In this document: in pieces, positions 9,203-17,729 of the stretch | Layout of the letters: every line of letters begins with the position of its first letter | Position numbering within the stretch: the first letter of the stretch is position 1 | DNA from: Bacillota bacterium | Lineage (GTDB): Bacteria > Bacillota > Clostridia > Lachnospirales > Lachnospiraceae | Assembly: GCA_023443225.1 (NCBI GenBank) | Contig: JAEZVF010000103.1 | Location: 1 to 42,081 of the forward strand | DNA: 42,081 bases | Direction: 5' to 3' | Notes under the pieces: model-generated | Databases searched by the model: none | What the model saw: the letters and a program-made list of their open reading frames with translations, nothing else | Told to the model about the DNA's origin: nothing | Made by a program: the position numbers and the translations under genes

Positions 9203-10108
9203 ATGGAAAAAGATATTGTTTTAGTCGTTGATGACAGTACAATCATATGTAACATAATTAAAGATATACTCGAATCACCAAATTTACATATCGAAATTGT
9301 TACTTCCGGCGAGGAAGGTATCCGTATTGCAAGTGAGATTCAACCGACACTCATACTCCTCGATATCATAATGACTGGTATTGATGGTTATGAAGCTTGT
9401 CGTATTTTAAAACAGCAGGAAAGAACTCAAGATATTCCAGTAATATTTATCACTGGTAATAATGATTCTGAATCAGTTTTAAAAGGATTTGAAGTAGGTG
9501 CAGCAGATTATGTATCCAAGCCTTTCATACCTGAAGAATTAAAAGCACGTGTTAAGGTTCACATGCAGAATGTTAAGATTCAGCGTGAATTAAAAATACT
9601 AATGCAAGAATTAAAAGAAATGGCCACTACGGATTACTTAACTAAACTTTATAATCGACGCTACTTCATGGAACGGTTACAACAATATGTTGATATACAT
9701 GATGAACCAATTTCTCTTATTTTATATGATATAGATAATTTTAAAAAAATAAATGATTGTTATGGTCATAGTACTGGAGATATGGTATTGGTCAGTATAT
9801 CGAATATATTTAAATTGATTCTTTCTGAAGAGGATATTATTAGTAGATGGGGTGGCGAAGAATTTATGATTTGCCTACCGAATGTATCTGGTGACCGTGC
9901 TTTTCATATAGCAGAAAAGCTTCGTAAAGAAGTGTATAAATATACCTTCCAATGTGATGGTGAAGAAATTCATTGTTCTATCACTGGAGGAGTTACCGAA
10001 TATAATCGGAATATTTCAATTGCAAAAAATATTACCAATACTGACAAAGCACTATATGATGGCAAATCATCAGGAAAAAACTGCGTTATTTATAAACATT
10101 CAAAGTAA
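9203..10108 (+). CDS. Response regulator with GGDEF output (diguanylate cyclase)
   Basis: 301 residues with PleD-like architecture. A receiver domain (about residues 1-120) has the acidic pair D10/D11, phospho-acceptor D54 (LILLDIIMTG) and the switch lysine in YVSKPF. The GGDEF domain (about 135-300) has an intact active-site motif GGEEF at residues 217-221 after SRW, so it should make cyclic di-GMP from two GTP. The usual RxxD inhibitory site a few residues upstream is SEED here, so product inhibition is probably absent. ATG is preceded by AAGGAG. The cognate kinase is not adjacent. The next gene starts 19 bases downstream, so they are probably co-transcribed. Confidence 0.9.
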   Translation: MEKDIVLVVDDSTIICNIIKDILESPNLHIEIVTSGEEGIRIASEIQPTLILLDIIMTGIDGYEACRILKQQERTQDIPVIFITGNNDSESVLKGFEVGAADYVSKPFIPEELKARVKVHMQNVKIQRELKILMQELKEMATTDYLTKLYNRRYFMERLQQYVDIHDEPISLILYDIDNFKKINDCYGHSTGDMVLVSISNIFKLILSEEDIISRWGGEEFMICLPNVSGDRAFHIAEKLRKEVYKYTFQCDGEEIHCSITGGVTEYNRNISIAKNITNTDKALYDGKSSGKNCVIYKHSK

Positions 10109-10127
10109 TCTGCTAAGGAGGGATACA

Positions 10128-10934
10128 ATGGCATACGAAATACTAGTTTTAGATATTGATGGAACTTTAACCAATACAGAAAAAAATATCACACCCCAAA
10201 CTTTAGATGCAATACATAAGGTTCAAAAAAGAGGGCACAAAGTTGTGCTCGCTTCCGGACGTCCAACAGCAGGAATTAGAAAAGTGGCTGAGCAAATAAA
10301 ACTTTCAGAATATGACGGCTATATTTTATCCTTTAATGGAGCTAAAATAATCCGTTGCAAAACCAACGAAGTTATTTATCAAAAAGTATTGCCACGGGAC
10401 ATAATTCCTAATCTATACACTGCTGCACTGAAAAACTTAGTTGGTATTATTTCTTATGAAAATGATTCAGTGATTGCTGGTACTGATATTGACGAGTATA
10501 TGGAAAAGGAAGCACGGATAAATGGTATACCCATTAAAAAAGTTGAAGACTTCCCTAACTATATTAATTTTGATGTTAATAAATGCTTAATGACCGGACC
10601 TGGTTCCCATATGGAAAAAGTAGAACAAATACTAAAAAAGCAATTTGGACATCAATTAAATATATATCGTTCTGAACCTTATTTCTTAGAATTAATGCCT
10701 AAGAATATTGACAAAGCTTACTCTCTTGGTAAATTGTTACAGCACCTGGGCTTATCAAAAGATCAAATGATAAGCTGCGGAGATGGTTTTAATGATGTAT
10801 CGATGATACAATATGCTGGCATGGGAGTAGCCATGGCAAATGCTCAAGTGGAAGTTAAGAATGCTGCTGATTATATTACCCTCTCCAATGATGAAGATGG
10901 TATTGCTCATGTTATTAACGAATTTATGTTATAA
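10128..10934 (+). CDS. Cof-type HAD-IIB sugar/nucleotide phosphatase
   Basis: 268 residues, cytoplasmic. HAD motifs are present: catalytic Asps in LDIDGTLTN, motif II Ser in LASGRP, Lys in the NIDKAYSLGKLL region, and Mg-binding CGDGFNDVSMI. The large C2B cap between motifs II and III places it in the Cof/YkrA group, which dephosphorylates sugar phosphates, FMN and similar small molecules; the substrate is not predictable. The start is chosen at the ATG after AAGGAGGG at 10115-10122; an open frame runs further upstream but only overlaps the cyclase gene. Confidence 0.88.
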   Translation: MAYEILVLDIDGTLTNTEKNITPQTLDAIHKVQKRGHKVVLASGRPTAGIRKVAEQIKLSEYDGYILSFNGAKIIRCKTNEVIYQKVLPRDIIPNLYTAALKNLVGIISYENDSVIAGTDIDEYMEKEARINGIPIKKVEDFPNYINFDVNKCLMTGPGSHMEKVEQILKKQFGHQLNIYRSEPYFLELMPKNIDKAYSLGKLLQHLGLSKDQMISCGDGFNDVSMIQYAGMGVAMANAQVEVKNAADYITLSNDEDGIAHVINEFML

Positions 10935-10961
10935 TTCTGATTATTATACTTATTTTCCTGC

Positions 10962-10990
10962 TTGACTAGTATTACAAACTTTGTTACAAT
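10962..10990 (+). promoter_or_regulatory. Sigma-A promoter of the ABC-F leader
   Basis: TTGACT, exactly 17 bp, TACAAT. Transcription would start near 10997, about 33 bases before the leader peptide and 310 before the ABC-F start codon. Confidence 0.75.
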
Positions 10991-11029
10991 TATGCACATA
11001 ATAACTATACTAACATAGGAGATGGATTG

Positions 11030-11053
11030 ATGAAGAAAAATTCTTGCAAATAA
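11030..11053 (+). CDS. Seven-residue leader peptide (MKKNSCK) upstream of ABC-F gene
   Basis: ATG followed by six codons and TAA, behind the ribosome site TAGGAGATGG. The end of the coding sequence (TTCTTGCAA, 11041-11049) can pair perfectly with 11112-11120, so a ribosome held on this peptide would change folding of the downstream leader. Short leader peptides that sense ribosome-stalling drugs are well known in front of ABC-F and erm genes. The role here is inference from position and pairing. Confidence 0.65.
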   Translation: MKKNSCK

Positions 11054-11152
11054 TTAATTTAATACGAGCATAAATTACTTTGACGGTTTACTGTCTTATT
11101 TTGTGTGCTTATTGCAAGAATTGCTATCTTTTTATCTTATAAAAAATAAACC

Positions 11153-11188
11153 CCATAGAATAAACTATATTCATAGTTTATTCTATGG
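11153..11188 (+). other. Perfect 16-bp hairpin in ABC-F leader
   Basis: CCATAGAATAAACTAT pairs fully with its complement around a 4-nt loop. It has no uridine tail, so it is not itself a terminator. It may space or stabilise the leader, or act as a pause hairpin. Confidence 0.6.
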
Positions 11189-11196
11189 AATGATAT

Positions 11197-11234
11197 AAAA
11201 AATGGATGCAAGATGATTCTTGCATCCATTTTTT
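11197..11234 (+). terminator. Conditional intrinsic terminator in ABC-F leader
   Basis: A perfect 17-bp stem with a 4-nt loop (TGAT) whose 3' arm ends in a run of six T. It lies about 70 bases before the ABC-F start and after the leader peptide, so it would block expression unless antitermination occurs. Confidence 0.8.
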
Positions 11235-11307
11235 ATGGTCACGTTTCAATTGCATTCGCGTGAAAACTGTCAAGTAGTTTTTGTCATACATTCAGGAGGT
11301 GTATTTT

Positions 11308-12801
11308 ATGTCACAAATTAATGTACATGATTTAACATTTTATTACGAAGATAGTTATGATACTATATTTGAACAGGTATCTTTTCAAATTGATACTGAT
11401 TGGAAATTAGGATTTATAGGTCGAAACGGAAGGGGTAAAACCACCTTTTTAAATCTTCTCATGGGTAATTATGAATATCGAGGGAAGATTACATCCAGTG
11501 TTTCCTTTGATTATTTTCCATTCCCAATAAAGAACGATGAAAAAGCGAAAAATACGATTGAGTTAATTGAACAGATAGATCCGAATTATGAATTTTGGAA
11601 GATTTGTAGAGAACTTTCTCTCCTACAAGTGGATTCTGAGATTTTATACCGGACTTTTTCAACACTTAGCAATGGAGAACAAACAAAAGTCATGTTGGCT
11701 GTTTTATTTGCAAAAGATAATAATTTTATGCTTATTGATGAACCAACCAATCACTTGGATACACCTAGCCGTGAAATCTTAAAAGAGTATTTAAACGGAA
11801 AAAAAGGATTTATTCTTGTATCTCACGACAAGTGGTTCCTAGACGCTTGTATCGATCATGTACTTGTCATAAATAAAACAAATATTCAAATCGAACAAGG
11901 TAATTTCTCTTCTTGGTTTGAGAATAAAAAAAAGCAGGATCAATTTGAATTAGCGGAAAATGAAAAGTTAAAAAGAGATGTTAAAAGATTAACACAGGCA
12001 TCAGAAAGGACAGCTCGTTGGGCAGACCAGGTAGAAAGATCAAAGATTGGATTTAATCCTATCAAAGAAGATCGAAATATATCTAGCAGAGCTTATATCG
12101 GTGAGAAGTCAAGGCGTATGCAGCAGCAGAGAAAAAACCTGGAACATAGACAGCAAGTTGCTCTTGAAAATAAATCGAAGCTTCTTAAGAATATTGAAAC
12201 TGCCGATAGTCTGAAAATAGTCCCTCTTAGACATCATAAAGAAGTATTGGTACAAGCAAAAGACTTAGCAATCTATTATGACAAGAAGAAAATAACAAAA
12301 GATTTAAGTTTTCAAGTTAAGAATGGTGACCGAATCTTTCTTCAGGGAAAAAACGGCTGTGGCAAATCCAGTCTCTTAAAAAGACTTATGGGTAATGATA
12401 TAAACTTTACAGGAAGTTTTGAGATGGCTAGCGGTTTGAAAATCTCCTATGTATCTCAAGATACCTCGTTTTTGAATAGTACATTACAAGAATTTGCCGA
12501 TTCTAATCAATTAAATGAATCACTATTTCTTGCACTTCTTCGAAAATTAGATTTTGAACGTACACAATTTGATAAATCCATGAAAGAATTTAGCGAAGGT
12601 CAAAAGAAAAAAGTATTGATTGCGAAAAGTTTATGTGAGCAATCACACCTTTATATATGGGATGAACCACTGAATTATATTGATATTTTTTCAAGAATAC
12701 AGATTGAACAATTAATAAAGGAATATCAACCTACCATGCTATTGGTGGAACATGACAAATCCTTTGTTGAAGAAATTGCAACTGGAATTTTGGAGTTCTA
12801 A
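11308..12801 (+). CDS. ABC-F ribosomal protection protein (Lsa/CplR-like)
   Basis: 497 residues, cytoplasmic, no membrane segments. There are two ATPase domains on one chain. The first has Walker A GRNGRGKTT (residue 38 on), signature LSNGEQTK and Walker B LIDEPTNHLD. The second has GKNGCGKSS, FSEGQKKK and IWDEPLNYID. A long charged interdomain linker, the antibiotic-resistance determinant in this family, lies about residues 195-300. Sequence style and length match the Lsa/Vga/CplR group, which displaces lincosamides, pleuromutilins and streptogramin A from the ribosome. That spectrum is family knowledge, not shown here. The ATG follows AGGAGGT. The attenuator-type leader upstream supports a drug-inducible resistance role over housekeeping ABC-F. 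Confidence 0.87.
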   Translation: MSQINVHDLTFYYEDSYDTIFEQVSFQIDTDWKLGFIGRNGRGKTTFLNLLMGNYEYRGKITSSVSFDYFPFPIKNDEKAKNTIELIEQIDPNYEFWKICRELSLLQVDSEILYRTFSTLSNGEQTKVMLAVLFAKDNNFMLIDEPTNHLDTPSREILKEYLNGKKGFILVSHDKWFLDACIDHVLVINKTNIQIEQGNFSSWFENKKKQDQFELAENEKLKRDVKRLTQASERTARWADQVERSKIGFNPIKEDRNISSRAYIGEKSRRMQQQRKNLEHRQQVALENKSKLLKNIETADSLKIVPLRHHKEVLVQAKDLAIYYDKKKITKDLSFQVKNGDRIFLQGKNGCGKSSLLKRLMGNDINFTGSFEMASGLKISYVSQDTSFLNSTLQEFADSNQLNESLFLALLRKLDFERTQFDKSMKEFSEGQKKKVLIAKSLCEQSHLYIWDEPLNYIDIFSRIQIEQLIKEYQPTMLLVEHDKSFVEEIATGILEF

Positions 12802-12847
12802 GATAGCGGATTCATTTAAGTTACCATATGTCTATGAAGAATCTCAG

Positions 12848-12881
12848 TGAGAAAAACAGAGCAACTGCTCTGTTTTTCTCA
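12848..12881. terminator. Bidirectional terminator between ABC-F and pflA
   Basis: A perfect 16-bp stem with ACT loop; A-run on the 5' arm and T-run on the 3' arm make it usable from both strands, matching the convergent genes on either side. Confidence 0.85.
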
Positions 12882-12892
12882 TCTTTGAGGTA

Positions 12893-13645
12893 TTAACTAT
12901 TCAAACTAACTTTTTTTCCACTCGCTTTAAAAATTTCATATACTGCTAAGAGTAATTCCTGACTGGGTTCCTTTGTATTGGCGAGTTTATAGTCTAAATT
13001 TAATGCTTGCCATTTATATTCTCCCATTTTATGAAAGCCTAACAATTCTATTTTAGATACATTTGAATAATTAGCTAAATAATCCGATAATTGCTGGATA
13101 CTTTCCAGATTATCCGTCAATTGTGGTACCACTACATATCGTATCCAAGTATCCATATGCTTTTCTCTTAAGTAGTCCAACATTTGAAGCGTTGGAGTTA
13201 AAGATACTCCAGTCAAGGATTCGTAAATTACCGGGTCATAGCTCTTAATATCCAGTAAAACCAAATCTATATAGTTTAATAATTCTTCTACTGTCTGATT
13301 CCAAACATACCCTGAGGTGTCCACTGCGACAGAGATACCTTGCTTTTTACATAATTTCGCTACTTCTAATATAAAATCTGCCTGTAACAGTGGCTCACCA
13401 CCGGTAAAAGTTACTCCACCACCTGAAAAATTCATGTAAGTCTTGTATTTTACAATCTCATCTAAAAGCTGTTCCGGTGAATATAAGGTTCCTCCCGACA
13501 AAGCCCATGTATCTGGATTATGGCAGTATTGGCACCGTAGTGCACAACCCTGCATGAAGACAACAAATCGTATCCCTGGTCCATCAACCGTTCCAAATGT
13601 TTCAATGGAATGTATTCTACCATAATTTTGATTATCTGTATGCAT
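12893..13645 (-). CDS. pflA: Pyruvate formate-lyase activating enzyme
   Basis: 250 residues. A radical SAM enzyme that installs the glycyl radical on PflB. The cluster-binding cysteines are C34, C38 and C41 (CALRCQYC), with GGVTFTGGEPLLQ downstream and no extra ferredoxin insert, as expected for the PFL-specific activase. The ATG at 13645 follows AAGGCGGTG; an in-frame TTG nine codons earlier almost touches pflB and is less likely. The gene lies 27 bases after pflB and shares its transcript. The product needs anoxia, consistent with a strict anaerobe. Confidence 0.95.
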   Translation of the reverse strand: MHTDNQNYGRIHSIETFGTVDGPGIRFVVFMQGCALRCQYCHNPDTWALSGGTLYSPEQLLDEIVKYKTYMNFSGGGVTFTGGEPLLQADFILEVAKLCKKQGISVAVDTSGYVWNQTVEELLNYIDLVLLDIKSYDPVIYESLTGVSLTPTLQMLDYLREKHMDTWIRYVVVPQLTDNLESIQQLSDYLANYSNVSKIELLGFHKMGEYKWQALNLDYKLANTKEPSQELLLAVYEIFKASGKKVSLNS

Positions 13646-13672
13646 AAGGTACACCGCCTTTCTGTTACTCAA

Positions 13673-15898
13673 TTACCTTTCATGGAAGGTACGATGTATA
13701 ACATCCAACTGTTGTTCGCGATTTAATTTAACAAAATTAACAGCGTATCCGGATACACGGATGGTAAGCTGAGGATATTTCTCTGGGTGATCCATTGCAT
13801 CTAGCAAAGTCTCTCTGTCAAATACATTGACATTGATGTGGTGTCCTTTATCATAGAAGTAACCATCCAGTAGCGCAACCAGATTCTCAATTCTCTCTTC
13901 CTTATTCTTGCCTAGTGCTTTTGGAACAATGGAAAAAGTATAAGAAATACCATCCTTTGCATGTTTGTAGGGAAGTTTTGCTACCGATGCCATAGAAGCA
14001 ACTGCTCCATTTCGGTCTCTTCCATGCATTGGATTTGCACCTGGTGCAAAAGGTTCTCCAGCTTTCCTTCCATCCGGTGTACTACCAGTCTTTTTACCAT
14101 AAACAACATTTGAAGTAATCGTTAATATGGACAAGGTTTGTATCGCTCCACGATATGTCTTTACCTTACGCAGTTTATTCATAAAGAGTTCAACAACATC
14201 GATTGCAATTTGGTCCACTCGATCATCATTATTTCCAAACGCAGGATAATCTCCTTCAATGTTATAATCTACTGCTAAACCTGATTCATTGCGAATTATT
14301 TTTACTTTTGCATTCTTGATCGCGGATAAAGAATCGGCGACTACAGATAATCCTGCGATTCCGCAAGCTTCTGTACGTACAACGGATATATCATGTAATG
14401 CCATTTGTAACTTCTCGTAGTTGTACTTATCATGCATAAAGTGGATAATATTTAATGTATTGATGTACAATTCAGCAAGCCAGTCCAAAGTCTGATCAAA
14501 TTTAGTCATAACTTCATCATAATCTAAGTAATCGCTTGTGATCGGTGCAAACATCGGTCCTACCTGTTCTCCTGATTTCTCGTCTTTGCCACCATTGATT
14601 GCATATAGCAACGCTTTTGCAAGGTTTGCTCTAGCACCAAAAAATTGCATCTGTTTACCAATCTTCATAGCGGATACACAGCAGGCAATCCCATAATCAT
14701 CTCCCCAGACATCACGCATAATGTCATCGCTTTCATATTGAATTGAGCTTGTATCTATTGATACCTTGGAGCAAAACTTTTTAAATGGTGTTGGAAGTGC
14801 AGTAGACCAAAGTACCGTTAGATTCGGCTCAGGTGCAGCTCCAATATTATATAATGTCTGAAGCATACGAAAACTATTCTTTGTTACAAGAGTTCTTCCG
14901 TCAAGACCCATGCCACCGATTGATTCTGTAACCCAGGTAGGATCTCCTGAAAACAAATCATTATAGGAAGGAGTTCTTAAGAAACGAACCATTCTGAGTT
15001 TCATAACGAATTGATCAATGATTTCCTGAATTTCTGATTCTGTAATGCTACCATTCTTTAAATCGCGTTCATAATAGATATCTAAGAAAGTCGATACACG
15101 ACCCAGACTCATGGCAGCACCATCCTGCTCTTTAATTGCCCCGAGATAAGCAAAATAGGTCCATTGTGTTGCTTCCAAGGAGTTACTTGCCGGTACACTG
15201 ATGTCAAACCCATAAGAAGCCGCCATATCCTTTAGTTGTTTCAATGCTCCTATCTGTTCTGATATCTCCTCTCGTAACCGGATATCAGGGGACTCTAAGC
15301 TGGAACGTTCCAGTAGTACCTTCTGGTGTTGTTTTTCCTCTATCAGTAAGTCCACACCATATAAGGCAACACGTCTGTAATCACCAATGATTCGTCCACG
15401 ACCATAAGCATCTGGTAATCCGGTAATTATGCCCGTATGTCTTGCCTTTCTCATAGCATCAGTATAAGCATCAAAGACACCATCGTTGTGTGTTTTTCTA
15501 TTATGAGTATAGATTTCTTCTGTATTTTTATCTAAAGTATAACCATAAGCTTCTAATGCATTTTTTACAACACGTATTCCGCCATTTGGCATGATACCAC
15601 GTTTGAGTGGCTTATCTGTCTGAAATCCAACGATTACCTCTTTTTCTTTATCTAGATAACCAGGTCCAAAAGCAGTAATTGTAGAAGGTTTGTGAGTTTC
15701 CGCATCAACAATTCCATTCTTTGTTTCTACTTTCATTAATTCTAAAACTTCATCCCATAATTCTGTGGTTCTTTTTGTCGGTCCTGCTAAAAAAGATTCA
15801 TCCCCTTCATATGGTGTATAATTATGTTGTATAAAGCTTCGAACATTAATATCTGAAGTCCAACTTCCCGGATTAAAATCTTTCCATTCTTGTCTCAT
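13673..15898 (-). CDS. pflB: Formate acetyltransferase (pyruvate formate-lyase)
   Basis: 741 residues, full family length. It converts pyruvate and CoA to acetyl-CoA and formate, feeding fermentation. The adjacent active-site cysteines are in IACCVSAM, and the glycyl-radical Gly is G717 in RVSGYAV, 24 residues from the end. ATG preceded by GGAGG. It is first in an operon with pflA, with a strong promoter directly upstream. The paired cysteines and the adjacent PFL-type activase distinguish it from glycerol dehydratase and choline lyase relatives. Confidence 0.96.
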   Translation of the reverse strand: MRQEWKDFNPGSWTSDINVRSFIQHNYTPYEGDESFLAGPTKRTTELWDEVLELMKVETKNGIVDAETHKPSTITAFGPGYLDKEKEVIVGFQTDKPLKRGIMPNGGIRVVKNALEAYGYTLDKNTEEIYTHNRKTHNDGVFDAYTDAMRKARHTGIITGLPDAYGRGRIIGDYRRVALYGVDLLIEEKQHQKVLLERSSLESPDIRLREEISEQIGALKQLKDMAASYGFDISVPASNSLEATQWTYFAYLGAIKEQDGAAMSLGRVSTFLDIYYERDLKNGSITESEIQEIIDQFVMKLRMVRFLRTPSYNDLFSGDPTWVTESIGGMGLDGRTLVTKNSFRMLQTLYNIGAAPEPNLTVLWSTALPTPFKKFCSKVSIDTSSIQYESDDIMRDVWGDDYGIACCVSAMKIGKQMQFFGARANLAKALLYAINGGKDEKSGEQVGPMFAPITSDYLDYDEVMTKFDQTLDWLAELYINTLNIIHFMHDKYNYEKLQMALHDISVVRTEACGIAGLSVVADSLSAIKNAKVKIIRNESGLAVDYNIEGDYPAFGNNDDRVDQIAIDVVELFMNKLRKVKTYRGAIQTLSILTITSNVVYGKKTGSTPDGRKAGEPFAPGANPMHGRDRNGAVASMASVAKLPYKHAKDGISYTFSIVPKALGKNKEERIENLVALLDGYFYDKGHHINVNVFDRETLLDAMDHPEKYPQLTIRVSGYAVNFVKLNREQQLDVIHRTFHER

Positions 15899-15969
15899 AA
15901 CAACCTCCAGTCATAGACACTTGTTAACATGCTCCAAACGATAGATTCTTCATATATCTATCTAAGATA

Positions 15970-15998
15970 ATAGTAATGAATATTATTCTCATTGTCAA
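15970..15998 (-). promoter_or_regulatory. Sigma-A promoter of pflB-pflA
   Basis: On the minus strand, consensus TTGACA, a 17-bp spacer and TACTAT, giving a leader of about 65 bases. The strong match fits a highly expressed fermentation gene. Confidence 0.75.
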
Positions 15999-16124
15999 TA
16001 TACGCAATATCTAATATTTTGTATCGTTTCAGATAATCTTCTGTGATATTTTATACATTACTCGTCTAAAAATGCACCCGATCGAATTTGCAGAGCTTTT
16101 AGTTAGTAAATAACTACAACTTAA

Positions 16125-16162
16125 AACGAGAGAATGGCTCATAAAGATAGCCAAACTCTCGT
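16125..16162 (-). terminator. Terminator after the amino acid ABC transporter
   Basis: On the minus strand AACGAGAG pairs with CTCTCGTT, with an inner TGGCT/AGCCA stem, followed by a short T-rich tail. It lies 6 bases past the ATPase stop. Confidence 0.65.
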
Positions 16163-16167
16163 TATTA

Positions 16168-16890
16168 CTATAAAACTTTTGATAAAAAATCTTTAAGTCT
16201 TGGATCTCTTGGATTCTCAAAGAAAGTTTTTGGGTCATTTTGCTCTTTTATAATGCCCTCATCAATAAACATCACTCGGGTTGCTACTTCTTTTGCAAAA
16301 CCCATTTCATGGGTAACTACTACCATGGTCATACCGCCTTCAGCAAGTTCCTTCATTAGCTCCAATACTTCACCAACCATCTCAGGATCAAGTGCAGAAG
16401 TCGGTTCATCAAATAGCATCACTTCAGGATTCATAGCCAACGCACGTATTATTGCAATACGCTGTTTTTGACCACCAGATAATTGTTTGGGATAGGCATT
16501 TGCCTTTTCAGAGAGACCAATTCTGTCCAGTAATTCAATGGCCTTTTTATCTGCCTCCTCCTTGTTCATCAGTCCAAGTTTTACTGGTGCTAAAGAAATA
16601 TTCTCTTGTACAGTCAAATGAGGAAAAAGATTGAATTGTTGAAATACCATACCCATTTTTTGGCGTAATTTATTTACATTTGTCTTAGGGTCAGTTATGT
16701 TATTGCCTTCAAACCACACTTCCCCTCCTGTAGGTGTTTCTAACAAATTGAGACATCTTAAGAAAGTAGATTTACCAGAACCGGAAGGTCCAATCACCAC
16801 AACTTTTTCACCTTTTTCAATTGTTTCACTAATTCCGTTTAATACGATATGGTCCCCAAATGCTTTTTGTAAATTCTTAGTTGTGATCAC
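16168..16890 (-). CDS. Polar amino acid ABC transporter, ATP-binding protein (GlnQ type)
   Basis: 240 residues. Walker A GPSGSGKST, Q-loop GMVFQQFNLFPH, signature LSGGQKQR, Walker B LFDEPTSALDPE and the H-loop VVVTHEMGFA are all intact. It drives uptake with the permease directly upstream. The start codon is GTG and the first 14 bases overlap the permease end, giving translational coupling. The signatures are those of the PAAT family (glutamine, cystine, arginine and similar); the actual amino acid cannot be told. Confidence 0.93.
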   Translation of the reverse strand: MITTKNLQKAFGDHIVLNGISETIEKGEKVVVIGPSGSGKSTFLRCLNLLETPTGGEVWFEGNNITDPKTNVNKLRQKMGMVFQQFNLFPHLTVQENISLAPVKLGLMNKEEADKKAIELLDRIGLSEKANAYPKQLSGGQKQRIAIIRALAMNPEVMLFDEPTSALDPEMVGEVLELMKELAEGGMTMVVVTHEMGFAKEVATRVMFIDEGIIKEQNDPKTFFENPRDPRLKDFLSKVL

Positions 16891-17611
16891 CTTGTCCTAA
16901 TCTCCTTTCCAATATGTTAATTAGTTTTGCAATACCAAGTACCATAACCAGGTAAAATGCTGCTGCAATAAATAATGGAGGCAGAATTACCCACGTACGC
17001 GAACCGATATACTGGGCCACCTTTGTCAGATCAGTTACAGCAATAACACTGGCAACGGAGGTTTCTTTAATTAACGTTATAAACTCGTTTCCTAGGGCAG
17101 GTAAGATATTCTTGATTGCCTGCGGCATAATGATATAGAACATAGTCTGATTTGCATTTAAGCCAAGAGAACGTCCGGCCTCATTTTGGCCTTTATCGAT
17201 TGATTCAATGCCTGCTCGTACAATTTCTGCAACATAGGCACCTGAATTGATTCCAAAACAGATGGCCGCAACAACTACTTCACTGCTGTTTCTAGAGGTA
17301 AACACTAAATTATAGATAATTAGTAATTGCAAAAATACAGGAGTTCCACGAATTACATTGATATAAATATTACATAATATATCAACCCATTTCAAACCTT
17401 TATAATTGGATGCTGATACTTTCAATATGGCTACCAGTACTCCAATCATTACACCAATCAAGATGGCCAATATGGATATTTCCAATGTCACTCTTAAGCC
17501 TTTAAAATAGGCAATATATCGTTTGTCAACAAAAAATGCATCATAAAATTGCATTGCTACTTTTGTAAACCAGTTACTTGATTCTGTAGCCATATTCATA
17601 TATAATTCCAA
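16877..17611 (-). CDS. Polar amino acid ABC transporter permease
   Basis: 244 residues with about five membrane segments and the PAAT HisM-type core: FKGLRVTLEISILAILIG near the N-terminus, YINVIRGTPVFLQLL, and the EAA loop EAGRSLGLNANQTMFYIIMP. A single permease gene implies a homodimer. The likely start is a TTG with AAAGGAG at suitable distance; the next ATG is 4 codons in and too far from the ribosome site. It overlaps the ATPase gene downstream. Confidence 0.9.
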   Translation of the reverse strand: MELYMNMATESSNWFTKVAMQFYDAFFVDKRYIAYFKGLRVTLEISILAILIGVMIGVLVAILKVSASNYKGLKWVDILCNIYINVIRGTPVFLQLLIIYNLVFTSRNSSEVVVAAICFGINSGAYVAEIVRAGIESIDKGQNEAGRSLGLNANQTMFYIIMPQAIKNILPALGNEFITLIKETSVASVIAVTDLTKVAQYIGSRTWVILPPLFIAAAFYLVMVLGIAKLINILERRLGQGDHN

Positions 17612-17650
17612 TTTTTACTTCTCCTTTACCTTTGGCAATAAACGTATAAC

Positions 17651-17685
17651 AAGCAGCAGACAAAACCCAAACCTGCCTGCTGCTT
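17651..17685 (-). terminator. Intercistronic hairpin between binding protein and permease
   Basis: AAGCAGCAG pairs with CTGCTGCTT (9 bp) around a long loop, with no uridine tail. Hairpins in this position often stabilise the binding-protein message or partly stop transcription, so binding protein exceeds permease. Confidence 0.45.
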
Positions 17686-17729
17686 TTCTTCAAGTATGCA
17701 CTACGACCCATATTCCTTGATATAACCGA

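Larger units (their letters stand above)
11039..11234 (+). promoter_or_regulatory. Attenuator leader: competing RNA stems before ABC-F gene
   Basis: Segment 1 (11039-11049) pairs over 11 bp with segment 2 (11112-11122). Segment 2 can instead pair over 9 bp (TGCAAGAAT, 11113-11121) with segment 4 (11216-11224), which is the 3' arm of the terminator stem. Between them is a separate perfect 16-bp hairpin (11153-11188). This is the standard layout for attenuation: a ribosome covering segment 1 frees segment 2 to disrupt the terminator. The pairings are seen in sequence; the regulatory logic is inferred. Confidence 0.6.

Noticed and set aside
16029..16238. Minus-strand open frame after the ABC ATPase gene
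   Set aside because: It overlaps the ATPase end in another frame and spans the terminator; no ribosome site.
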